Below are positions 1-12,400 of a stretch of 60,065 nt of DNA, piece after piece. The stretch comes from Stentor coeruleus (taxonomy: Eukaryota; Ciliophora; Heterotrichea; Heterotrichida; Stentoridae), in assembly GCA_001970955.1 (NCBI GenBank), contig MPUH01000370.1:1-60065 (forward strand), in the 5' to 3' direction. Each line of letters starts with the position of its first letter. Position 1 is the first letter of the stretch. The position numbers and the translations under genes were made by a program. The notes beneath the pieces were generated by a model. The model was not told where the DNA came from. It did no database searches and was given only the letters and a program-made list of their open reading frames with translations.

Positions 1-732
1 ATGTGCCCCTGCACCTTCACTTCCAGCAAGGTCAATTAAATTTAAAACTCCTTTAGTTAATATCAATTGTTGTCCATTACGATTTTTAGACTCAACAACA
101 ATTCTGAATCTAAATATTTATCACATTGAATGAGATCTAGAACTTTTTAAGTTAAAATTAGTACAGGCAACTTGACGATTAGCATCACCTAAAGCTAAAA
201 GCGAATATATTTGATTCATAGATATACACTCTTTTTCGCTTAAGTCTATAATTTTCAAACCCCCTTTTTTATCTTCTCTTATAGTTAGGTTTGTTTTATT
301 TGGGTCAAGTAAATCATTTACTGATTCGTTATAGATTTCTAAATATGAGCATCTAACTAAGAATTCTTTTTCACATGTTTCATGAATAAAAGCAAACATA
401 GTTTCGATACTTAGAGGGACAATACCAGGAGAATTTGGTCTAGAACCATGCATTGTATGAGTTTTTCCACTTGCAGTCTGCCCATAACAAAACATGCATC
501 CATTAAAACCTTCCATTACACCCCATACAATTTTTTCACCTAGTTCTTCGAAAATCTCTTCTGTTTTCGTTGTTGCTGAAAATACTCGGTCGTAGACGTA
601 TAACTTTTCTTCTGATAGGTCTGAGATTGATGTTGGTCCAGGAAGCTTCCAGGAACATATTGCCCCTTTTTCTGTTTCTTTTTGAGACAGTGGCCTCACT
701 CGGATTGCAACTGTGATTGTTTCTTCACTCAT
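1..732 (-). CDS. Kinesin motor domain protein, kinesin-7/CENP-E-like; partial, continues past left edge
   Basis: Microtubule motor ATPase, N-terminal motor domain only. The protein opens with MSEETITVAIRVRPLS, the usual kinesin beta-1 strand. The P-loop GQTASGKTHTM, switch I region SSRSHS and switch II LIDLAGSE are all visible. The frame breaks at a stop after SRSHS, but removing a 15-nt intron (110..124) restores SHSIFRIVVES and continues to LIDLAGSE and the window edge. The N-terminal motor with no extension and the general sequence feel fit kinesin-7 (CENP-E type), but subfamily is inferred without alignment. The tail is outside the window. The start at 732 is the first Met ahead of the conserved RVRP strand. 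Confidence 0.93.
110..124 (-). other. 15-nt intron in kinesin gene
   Basis: On the minus strand the 15 bases begin GTGAT and end TTTAG. Keeping them gives stops right after SRSHS. Removing them gives the conserved kinesin switch I continuation SIFRIVVES in frame. This length is the hallmark of heterotrich introns. Confidence 0.92.
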
Positions 733-1143
733 ATTTATAATAGTCTTAGAAATTTTATAATATTTTTTATATTTTGTAGTTGGGCTTAGAAGGTTTTGGT
801 GTTAGGGTGTTGATGTCTTAGTATTTTATCTCTAGACATACTACAATGAGCTTATATGTATTACAATTAATTAGATGCAAACTTAATGAAAAAACAAATA
901 GAACATGATTTTTATATTTCAATAATCTAATCAACTTCGAAGATATACTTTCTCTTATATCAACAAATTAAGATTATTCTACTTATTATTTTCAATCAAA
1001 AATATTTTAATTCATCAAGTAAATTTAAACTATAACTCATCCAAAATATTTTTTTATCTAAACTTTAACACTTATTTCACATCAAAACAAAAACTAACGA
1101 CACACAAAATAGAAAACTCATATAAATGAATTAGATTATTGAG
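733..1143. other. Intergenic, AT-rich
   Basis: Spacer between the kinesin start and the stop of the small membrane protein gene. It should hold the kinesin promoter. I see no coding signal and no recognisable motif. Confidence 0.5.
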
Positions 1144-1332
1144 TTATTCAGTCTTTTTCTCTTTGGCAAGCTCTTTCTCTGACAACTTGATCATATCTTT
1201 TATATACTGATCTCTTATTTCTTCATAGTTTTCAGGAGGCTTGAATAAGTAGTTGGGTAAAAACATAAGAATGATCATAATAATAGCCAGGATTATCCCA
1301 AACAAAGCTGAATCTTCCATATTATAATCCAA
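1144..1332 (-). CDS. Small single-pass membrane protein, 62 aa
   Basis: Not assigned to a family. A short acidic N-terminus is followed by one hydrophobic segment at about residues 10-29 (LFGIILAIIMIILMFLPNYL), then a charged, Lys/Glu-rich C-terminal tail with coiled-coil-like spacing. This is the layout of a small integral membrane protein with its tail on one face of the membrane. It sits 58 bp from the divergently transcribed gene at 1391, so the two probably share a promoter region. Being short, it could be a chance frame, but the composition (one clean membrane span plus charged tail) argues for a real gene. Confidence 0.6.
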   Translation of the reverse strand: MDYNMEDSALFGIILAIIMIILMFLPNYLFKPPENYEEIRDQYIKDMIKLSEKELAKEKKTE

Positions 1333-1390
1333 ATCATAAATCTAAGAGAAATTATTTATTATATTATTACTACAGTTATTATATATAAAA

Positions 1391-3079
1391 ATGGAAATTT
1401 TATTAGAAAATCTCTTAATAGGAACTCGAGTCCGAGAATTATTTGATAATTTTTACCAAGACACTTTTAAAGTAAAATCAAATGAGTTTTCGCTTTTACT
1501 AAGTCAAATTGCCGAAGAATTCTCAGTAGATTTAGATAGTATCGAATATTATTTTGAATCAGAAACCAATGTTCTTGATGATGATGATATATTAGATCCA
1601 TTGTAAGAAATATATAGTAATTTAAACTGGGATATGTTTAAAACTAGACTTAAAAACTTTTTAAACACAGTCTTAGGTGTTAATTATGATAGAGAAAAAT
1701 ATGAAGAAATAGAAATAGATAAAATCGCTGAAGAATGCTTTGAAACAATAACTGAACTACAATTAAAACAGTTTTTTTCTGAAGCAGTGCAAAACATAGA
1801 AGAAAAAATCGAAAAAACCAAAGAAATGGACAAAGGCAAGTCTTGGATATCCCCATTTTTACACGAATACAAAGATGAAATCCACAGGATTTTCGATAAA
1901 AAAGTTATTGAAAAAGGGATGATCGAAGGGAACTCAGCAAAAATCATCCTCATACAAATACTACAAATGATAAGAATCCCAATAGAAGACAAAGACATGT
2001 TTTTATTTGACCGCATGGTAGAAAATCGTTTTAAACAAATATTAAAAGGTGGAGCCATAAAATATCTAAGCTTAACTTATTCCCAATTTTTAATGCTCTT
2101 AGAAGAATGGGCTATAAAAGAAACTGTTAAGCAATTAAGTTTTACAAATCATTTAGAAAATACAATAAAAGAATATTTAGAGCTTAATCAAGATATGGAA
2201 TATCCTTTATTAACAAATATACTTATTGATCTTGTCACAAAACTTGGAATGATTCATCAGAATTTTATATCAAAACCTCAAAATCAGAAAAATACTGTTA
2301 TGGAATATAGGCTTAAAGCTCTTAAGGAAGTGTTTTTGTTTTATGCAAGGCAAATGAAAATGATTGGTAATACACTAACTTTTGATGAGATAACAGATCA
2401 TCAGAATGTTTTGAATATAAGCAAGTTTACTAAGTTTTGTGGGGATTTTATGGTGACGAGTAAAGAAAATAAAGATCATATTTCGGTACAAATAGCCACA
2501 CAAGCGTTTTTAAATGGGACTGAATGTGCGCGGGCTATGAATTTTACTCAGTTTGTTCAAGCTGTAGATAAGTTAGCTGAATTGTATTATAGTGAACAAT
2601 ATGATTCAAGGAATGGAACAAGGATGGCTAGTTGGAAAATCGATAAAAAAAGAGATCAATTTTATGATTTTTTGGGACTGGATAATAAAAATGTGTATAT
2701 GCAGAAAGCGAAGGGTTTTGGGTTACCTTTTAGTAAAGAAAAAGCTGGATATCGTCTTCCTGATTATGATCTGAGTAAAAACTATAAATTTAAAAACAAT
2801 TCACAACAAAAACAGAAAATTGCTGAATGGAAAAAGACTAAAGAGGAAGCTCAGAACCAAAACACAAATCAAAGCAATAATAAATTAATTAAATCTCCAA
2901 ACCCAGCAAGACTGGCTGCAGTTAAAGCTAGTATCCTTCAGCGTAAAGATAGAGTGACCTGGGACCTACTGAAAAATTCCCAGCAATCTTCACTTATAAG
3001 CAAAGAAGAACTAAATTCTCTTTTCACTGAGAGTGATATTAAAGAAATCCTTGCTAGTAGTAAGAGTATTTATAAATAA
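1391..3079 (+). CDS. Unidentified 557-aa protein, two exons
   Basis: Two open stretches (1391..1602 and 1618..3079) join through a 15-nt intron at 1603..1617. The join reads DILDPFNLNWDMFKTRL in one frame, so they are one gene rather than two. The N-terminal ~70 residues are acidic and helical. The middle is helix-rich with many aromatic and charged residues. A segment around LTFDEITDHQNVLNISKF resembles a degenerate EF-hand-like region. The C-terminus ends in a Lys/Gln/Asn-rich linker and a short helical tail. No catalytic motif, signal peptide or membrane span is seen. The style (soluble, helical, EF-hand-like) fits a cytoskeletal or ciliary protein, but that is a guess. Confidence 0.8.
1603..1617 (+). 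other. 15-nt intron
   Basis: GTAAG...ATATAG, exactly 15 nt, with a TAA stop at its 5' end if retained. Removal fuses the two open frames without a frameshift. Confidence 0.85.
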
Positions 3080-3486
3080 CTAACTTTAGTTTTAATTATC
3101 TAATATAAAGTTCTATGAGAAAATCATTTTCATGGTAATAAAACTTGGAAAATCAAACTATATATTCAAATCACTGCAAAAAAATAAACTAGCAAATTAT
3201 ATATTGAACCTTGGACTGTTTATATAATAATTTCACCACAAACTCTTTTAATTATTTAAAACTATTTATCGAAACTGATATGCAAACTAATTCATCAGAT
3301 TATGATATTAAATTATAAGGAATTCTATAAATAATTTCATATATTAATACTAAGCATTTATTGTGCATTAAAACTTAATTTTATTCAAGTTTTCTAATTT
3401 TAAATCAAAAAAACTCTATTTTCTTTATCTTATCTTCAAATCTTACTTCTTCTTTATGAAAATCTTAACAAATATAACAATTATAA
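3080..3486. other. Intergenic, AT-rich
   Basis: 3' flank of the preceding gene and presumed promoter of the dynein gene. No coding signal seen. Confidence 0.5.
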
Positions 3487-6400
3487 ATGTCACAAGACCT
3501 TAGAAGACAATTAGCTCAAAGACTTGATGCTAAAAGAAAGCAAAATATAGAAAAGGAACAGCAATCAATGATAGCAGGACTTTCAAAATCAAAAAGTCAA
3601 GCTTTGGTATTAAATGCTAGTTTCCATCAAAGTGCATCTTCAACATCTTTTGCAAAGCCTAGAAAGCTTAAGCCAATAACACCTTTTTTAAAGTCCAGTC
3701 AAGGTTTTGCCCCTCAAGTTAAAATTCCTGAGACTGAAGAAATGTCTATGATCAAAGGGGCTCAAAAAATGAAACTACTTCCTCCGATATCGAACTCAAA
3801 AATAAGGAAAACGCATTACCATGGCGATGAAAAACTGATTGAAGAAAAACAAAAAATTGAACAGCAAACCCCTTATGAATTTATACAGGTTATAAAAAAT
3901 GACCCTGAACTTATGGAAGATTTCTGGTACTGCAACAGAATAGGAGATGCTTATGATTTCCAACTTGTACCATTCAGTAAAAAAAACGAAGAATACCTAA
4001 CAATAAGTTCCCGCGGGATAACTCATTTTACCTCAGGTGGTGCTTCATTCCTATCACTCGAAGAATGGGAGCGCGAATACAAACTTTACCAACGTCTAAA
4101 AGAAATAAGTTTCTTCAAACAATACAAAAAATGGAAAAACTTCAGTCTATGGAAAAATCTCAGAAGAATAAAAATGATGGACGAAAGGGCCAAATTTTTA
4201 GAATCCGAACTTTTCATCCTTGACGACAAACTAAGAGACCCAATTTTAAATGTTCGAGAAAAAGTCTGGGAAATGTTTCGATATGATTTCTTTGATATAG
4301 GTTGTGATAGAGTAAGAACAGTTGAAGAATTTTCATTAGACCAAGAACAAAAACGAACTCAAGGTGCTCAAGATTTAGAAAACTTAGAATTGAGGATTAA
4401 AAACGATGTTGCAAGTTCATGCAAAAACTCATTAGAAGCATTTAGAAAATCTAATAAATCAACTTCTAAAGAAGAAACAAAAAAAACTCAAGAAGATGAA
4501 AATGAACCTTTTCTTGTTGGTGATGTTAATAATAAACAAATGCCTTATACACAAGATGCGATTATACGTACACATTATAAACGTTTGACAAAATTTATAA
4601 GATTATGTGATTATCATGTTATTGATGCAAAAATTAACCTTTCTAGGATATTACATTCAAGAATGAAATATACTGTGACTTTTGATTATACAGTTAGAGA
4701 TAAGAAAACTTTGATTAGAAGGCAAAACCAACCGATTTTTGTGGTCAAGTGTTTTTTTCAGAATAGGGTTTTGTATTTTGAACCAAATAATGAACATATT
4801 AAAAAAGCTATTTATGATGCTACTATTAGAGGATTAACAATTTTGTTAAATAATTATATGCTTGTCAATGCACCAGAATTTGCAAGCTATCATGGTGGGG
4901 ATTATGAGGATAGACAGGCTGATGAAGAGTTTGATTTGTTACAGATGATTGTTAATGATGATGATATTAAGAAAGATCATAGGATTATGAAGGATTGTAT
5001 TGATATTTCATTTTCGAAGGTTATTGAAAAAGCTCATATGATAACTCCTTATTTAGAAATTTATTATAGGAATTTGAATATGAATGTTGAAGATCTTGCA
5101 AATGCTGAAGTTGAAGAGATTAAAAAAGTTATCGAAGAATATAAAAAACAAGAAGAAGATTTTAATGCACTTAAAGAAATCCAAGACATTGGAATGTTTC
5201 AACTAAATATCGAGAACTTAAAAAAAACCATTTTGCCATCCCCAACACTATGCATGAAAAAAATCGAAAATTTTCTCCCAGAAGTAGCTTTTGAATGTTC
5301 AGCTTCTCTAATAACAGTACTACATGAAGCAAACAAAAACCTTAAAGGTTATCCTCGTAAAGTTGAAGATTATGTTCATTTTTTAAAACATATCAAAGAC
5401 ATAGAATGTAATCTTCAAGATTTAACAAATCAAGTTAATGATCTCAAAGATTTAATGTTATTACTTGATATTTATAGTATAAAAATTGAAGATCATGTTA
5501 GGAGAAAATATAATGAAACGTTAATTGCTTTAGATACTTTAAGGAAAAAAATGCAGTCTTTTTATGAAAGAGCTGAAAATGATAAGATAAGATTTACTCG
5601 TGAGTTAAGATTTAAAATTGTAAATGTAGACAAGAGAGCTATGGAACTTAAAGAAAAGCTTAAGGATGAGAGAATTGCTTGTAAAGATTCATCAAGTAAG
5701 GAAATGCTTGAGTTGTTGGAAAATATAGGGGAGAAAGTTAATATGCTTATAGTTGATACGAAGGCGTTTAATAATTATCAGCAAGAGTTAGAAATTGAAC
5801 CTAAGGATTTTGTGTTGGTGTATCAGGTGCAGAAAGATTTTCAGAGAAAGTATGATATGTGGAAAGCACTTCATGAATGGCAACATAAAGTTTTGAATTG
5901 GAATGACACAGCATTTAGTGTGATTGATGTCGAAAAAATCAGTAAAGAAGTTGATATGTATTATAGAATAGCAAAAAAGAGTATTGTTCTTGAAGAACAA
6001 GGAAATTATGTTCCACAAATGCTGAAATCTAAAGTTGAAATGCTTAAAGATACTATGCCAGTTGTAGTTGATTTAAGATGCAAAAGTTTAAAAGATAGAC
6101 ATTGGAAAGATATAAGAAAAGAACTAAAAATTGAAGTTAATATAAACGACCCTAAATTTACATTGAAGAATTTACTTGATTTAAAAGTAAATAATGTTAA
6201 AGATAGAATAGCTGAAATATCATTAAAAGCAAGGAAAGAAGAAGAAATAGAAAAACGGCTTGATGAAGTTGAAAACTCTTGGAAGGAAGTTTACCTTGAT
6301 GTAAAATATGAAAAAAGCGAAGATTATTATATTCTTCAATCTGTAGATGATATCATATCAAAACTTGAAGATACTCAAGTAACTTTAACAACACTTTTGA

Positions 6401-9400
6401 CAAACAGATTTTTAGGTCCTTTATTCGATCGTGTTGACACCTGCAGTAAAAAGTTCAAGCTTTTCTCAACAACTTTTGATGAATGGCTTCTCTGTCAGAA
6501 GCAATGGGCGGAGCTGAGTAAAATTTTCCGTAGTGGGGACATAGCGAAAAAGCTAAAAGACAAAAACAAAAAATTCCAACAAATCGACAGCCAATTCCGA
6601 GAAAAAATGAAACTTACTTCCTTACAAAATCATGCTTTAACATCATGTACTAAAGATGGCCTATTAAAAATGCTTCAAGACTGGAACCGTTCATTAGAAA
6701 AACTCCAAAAAACTCTAGAAGACTATTTAGACAAACAAAGGACTCAATTCGCAAGATTTTTTTTCTTATCAAATGATGAACTTCTTATAATCCTCTCAAA
6801 CTCACAAAGTGGTAGACTAATTCAACCTCATCTAAAAAACATGTTTGAAGGAATTCATGAATTAGAATTTGATGAAGAAAAAAGCGATAGTATCTTAGCA
6901 ATAGTTTCAGTAGAAAAAGAAAAAATCGATATAGCCAAAGGGACAAAAGCAAAAGGTAACATAGAAGACTGGTTAAGAAATTTAGAACAAGCAATGCATT
7001 CAGCTTTAAAACATAAAATGGTTGAAGCTAATTCTTCAAGTAGTGATATAAGTAGAAAAGAATTAGTTATGAATTTCCCAAGTCAAATAGTATTAGCAAT
7101 ATGTATGATTATGTGGGTTAATTCTACTGAAGAAGCTTTAAGTAATAAAGATCTGATACTTGAAAACCTTGGAGATTTATTTGAGCAGTCGAATAATTAT
7201 TTAGATGATTTGACTCATTTGATAAAAGAAAAACTTGATATGCATATAAGAAGAAGGATTGTATCTTTAATAACTCAAGATGTGCATAATAGGGATATTA
7301 TAGAATGGATTAAAGATGAAGAGGTTAATAGTGTAGTTGATTTCAAATGGCAACAACAACTTAGGTATTATTGGAATACATCAGGAGATAATTGTGTGAT
7401 AAAACAAATAAATGCAAGTTTTTCATATGGGTATGAGTTTTTAGGTGCAACTTCTAGATTAGTTATTACAGGTTTGACTGATAGATGCTGGATGACTATT
7501 ACTGGAGCATTAAAACTAAACCTTGGAGCTTCACCTTCAGGTCCTTCTGGGACAGGAAAGACAGAGTCTATAAAAGATTTAGCTAAAGCAATGGGAAGAT
7601 ATTGTGTGGTTTTTAATTGTTCAGAACAAATAACTTATATGATGATGGAAAAACTATTTATGGGATTGTGCTATACTGGGTCTTGGACATGTTTAGATGA
7701 GTTTAATAGAATTGATATTGAGGTACTTTCTGTTATTGCGCAACAAATAAGAGTTATAAAGCATGCTAAAGATGAGGAAAAACAAGAGTTTTTTTTTGAA
7801 GATAAGAAAACTCAGTTGAACTCTACAATGGGTGTTTTTATAACTATGAATCCTAGTTATATTGGCCGTACTGAACTTCCTGATAATCTTAAAGTGCTTT
7901 TTCGTCCAATATCAATGATGGTCCCGGATTATTCATTAATAGCTGAAGTTATTTTATATGCTGAAGGGTTTTCAAATGCAAAAGAACTCTCATTAAAAAT
8001 GACTAAGTTATATAAGTTATCTTCAGATCAGTTATCCCAACAAGACCATTATGATTTTGGTATGCGAGCAATGAAAACGGTATTAAATACAGCTGGTATG
8101 CTAAAACGTAAAGACCCAATTATGAAAGAAGACAATATTTTAATCAAAGCAATGAAAGACTCTAATATACCAAAACTCCTTAAAGAAGACCTTATATTAT
8201 TCAATGCTATAATAAAAGACTTATTCCCATCAGCAAAAATCCAAAACCCAGACTATGGCGAATTAGAAGCAAGTTTACGTGACTGTATTTTGCAAGAAAA
8301 ACTCAAAGTTATAGACAATTTCACTCAAAAAATCATACAATTATATGAAACAATGGAAGTTAGATTTGGAATTATGATTGTAGGACCTGCCACAGCGGGT
8401 AAATCAACCTGTTACAAAATCCTCGCTAAATCTCTAACAGAACTCAGGGCAAAACATTCAAAAAACCCAAGCTTCCAAAAAGTTCTTTATAAAGTTATAA
8501 ACCCCAAAGCAATTACAATGGGTGAACTTTATGGAGAATATAATGAAATAACTCAAGATTGGAAAGATGGTTTAGCAAGTATGATAATAAGAGAATTTAG
8601 TCTAAAAGAAGATACAACAAAAAGGTGGGTTATTTTTGATGGACCTGTAGATTCTTTATGGATAGAAAATATGAATACTGTTCTTGATGATAATATGATG
8701 TTATGTTTAGCTAATCAAGAAAGAATAAAACTTAAACCAGAAATGAGGCTTCTTTTTGAAGTTGGGGACTTGAATAATGCTTCACCATCAACAGTTTCAA
8801 GATGTGGAATGGTTTATATGAACATGGATTCTTTAGGCTGGAAACCAATATTTGAAGTATGTTTACAAAAATGCATAAGCGACTGGAGTGAAAAAAATGC
8901 TGATTATTTTATACAACTTGTAAACAATTATTTACCAAAAGCTCTGATAATATTAAGGAGAAGCTTATATGAACCAATTCCAACAACAAATAACAGTGTA
9001 GTGATGAGTTTTTGTAGTCTTTTTAAAGCTATAACCCTTCCTGAAGTCTGTCCTAGGTTAAACGACAATTTTGATTACTTTAAAAAATATATCGACAAAG
9101 TTGTGGTTTTCTGTTTAACTTGGGGTATTGGTGGTGCTCTTGATTATAATAGTCAAATTCGTTATGATCAATCTTTATCTTCAGAATTAGGTATAGACTT
9201 GCCACGTGGTTCTCTTTATGACTCATTTGTTAGCCCTTTTAAAATAGGTGGAGAATATAAACCATGGGATTCTATCAAATCTGATTTTAAATTTAATCAT
9301 GAAGCTAATTATTTTCAATTACTTGTCCCAACAGTTGATACAGTACGTATTGAGCATTTATTAAAATATTCAATCAGTGTACAGAAACCAATTTTTATTA

Positions 9401-12400
9401 CAGGAAACACAGGAGTTGGTAAATCAGTTATTATTTACAACAGTCTTATGAACTTAAGGGAACCATCAAGAATCAACCCGGTTTTCTTAGCATTTTCAGC
9501 ACAGACTACATCGCAACAAACACAAGTTTCTATAGTTTCAAAACTCAACCCTATAAAAAAAGATATTCTCGGAGGTCATGGGACTAACAAAATCGCTCTG
9601 ATGATTGATGACGTAAATATGCCAACCGCAGAAAAATCCTTAGCTCAGCCCCCAATTGAACTTTTAAGACATTATTGTGATCAAGGGGTTATTTATGATA
9701 AAGATAAAAAATTCCCTATAAGAATCATAGATACTACACTTATATGTTCTGCAGCCCCACCTGGTGGTGGAAGAAGTATATTATCTCAAAGATTTACAAG
9801 GCATTTTCATATTATTGCAATCCCTGATACAAGCGAAGATAGTATGATACTTATTTTTAAAACTATACTTGATGGGTTTTTTGCTTGTGGGTTTAAACAA
9901 GAAATCCAAAACATGTCTGCATCAGTTGTCATAGCGACTATTAGTGTATATCAAATTTTAAAATCTGAATTACTTCCAACACCTTCAAAAAGCCATTATC
10001 TTTTTAACCTTAGGGATTTATCTAAAGTTTTTCAAGGTATGCTTATGACTAAACCACTTAATATATTGAATTTTGATTCACTTATAAAATTGTGGATACA
10101 TGAAACTATGAGAGTTTTTTATGATAGACTTGCTGATAATAAAGATAAAGATTGGCTTTTAGAAGTAATACTGAAACAAGTCCTTCAGTATTTTAAAGTG
10201 TCGATTACTAAAGAAGAAATATTAGAAGGTTTTTCTATTATGTTTGTAGATTTTATAAGAGGAGATCAAGATATGGAAGATAGGGAGTATTTAGAAGTTA
10301 AAGATCAAAATTTGATGATAAAGAGAGTTTATGAGTTTTTAGAGGAATATAATCTTAAAAGCCCAAAAACTATGGAACTTGTGTTTTTTAGTGATGCGAT
10401 ACAACATTTATCTAGAATATGTAGAATATTAAGACAACAAAGAGGGAATTGTATGCTTGTTGGTGTTGGAGGGTGTGGAAAACAGTCTTTAGCTAGACTT
10501 GCTGCCTTTATATCCCATTGCGAGTTTTATCAAGTTCAAGTTTCTAAAGATTATAAACATCCTATGTTTAGAGATGATATAAAAAAACTCTATATGTCCA
10601 CAGGTGGCCTCAACCCAAAATCAAACCTTTTCTTAATGACTGATTCACAAATCATAAACGAAAGTTTCTTAGAAGATATAAGCAATGTTTTAAACTCAGG
10701 AGAAATCCCGAATATGTTTTCTAAAGATGAAATCGACATGATTGAAGCAGATCTTAGGCCAATTGCCGAGAAAGAAAAAATCAATGAGAATTTTTTCAAT
10801 TATTTCATACAAAGAGTTAGATCAAATTTGCATATAATTTTATGTATGAGTCCTATTGGAGATGCTCTTAGAATAAGAATGCGTATGTTTCCTTCACTTG
10901 TTAATTGTTGTACTATAGATTGGGTTGAACCTTGGCCTTCAGATGCTTTACTAAGTGTTAGTAAAAACAAATTATTAGATCTTCCTTTAAATACAATGAC
11001 AAAACCTGAAGCATTTAAGATTAGAGATTTGATTGGTAGTTTGTGTGTTTATGTTCATGAAAGTGTTATTGAAGTATCTGAAGAGTTTTATCAAGTTCTT
11101 AATCGTAAAGTTTATACATCGCCTAAAAACTATCTTGATATGATATTTTGTTTTTATAAAATTTTGAAAGAAAAACAAGATTCTTTGAATAAAGCAAAAA
11201 ATCGATACAAAATGGGTGTTGAGCAGCTGGTGCAGACCAAAAAAGAAGTTGCTGAGATGGAAAAAGTTTTATTAAACCTAGGCCCGGTGTTGGAGAAAAA
11301 GAAAAAAGAAAGCGAGGAATTAGCGAAAACTGTTGAAATTGATACAATCAAAGCTAACAAAGTAAAAGAAATTGTTGAAGAAGAAGAAAGAGAAGTTAAT
11401 ATCAAAGCTCAAGAAATTCGAATTTTACAAGAAGATGCTGAAAATGATCTTCGTGAAGCAATGCCGATATTAGATGGAGCAATACGAGCACTTCAAAATA
11501 TTGACCGTAAACAAATTGTCGAAATCAGAACTTTTACAGCCCCACCAGAACTTGTTGTCTATACATTAGAAGCTATAGCAATACTTATGGAAGTACCAAC
11601 AAGTATGGAATCCATTAAAAAACTCTTACAAAACAATTTCTTAGAAAACCTATTAAATTTCCCTAGAGACAACATAAAACCTGTCACCCTTAGAAAACTT
11701 CGAAACAAAATTACAGCAAATGCAAACTTCACCCCAGAAAAAGTTGAAGTTCAAAACGTAGCATCAAAAAGTTTATGTCAATGGATTTATGCAATTGAAA
11801 ACTATGCGAAAATCTCAAAAGAAGTTGAACCAAAAAAAAAGAGGCTTGATGAAATGAACAAAGCTCTAAGTGAAGCTATGGCAAATCTAAAACGTACACA
11901 TAATCGACTTGAAGCCGAATTGGAGACTGTGAAAAACCTTGAAACTAGATTAAAAGAAGTTATTGAAGAAACTAATCGTCTAGATTATGAAATCCACACA
12001 ACAAATCTACGTCTTTCACGTGCATCTGTTCTTACTGAAGGGCTTAAAGATGAGCATATTCGTTGGCAACAAGCTTTAGAAAAACTATCAGAGCAAATAA
12101 CACATATTCTAGGTAATACATTTATCGCATCAGCAAGTGTTAATTATTATGGACCATTTACAGGAATATATAGATCTAAACTTATTAATATGTGGATAAC
12201 AAAAAGTAATGAATTAGGAATACAAGTAAGCCCATCATATGAATTACAAGAAATATTAAGTGATCCAATACAAATTAGAGAATGGAATATAAACTCTTTA
12301 CCAAATGATTCAATATCAATAAATAATGCAATTATTATCACAAGAAGTGAAAGATGGCCATTGATGATTGATCCACAAGAACAAGGGAATAAATGGATTA

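Noticed and set aside
1391..1606. A separate 71-aa gene
   Set aside because: Its stop lies inside a 15-nt intron; it is exon 1 of the 557-aa gene.
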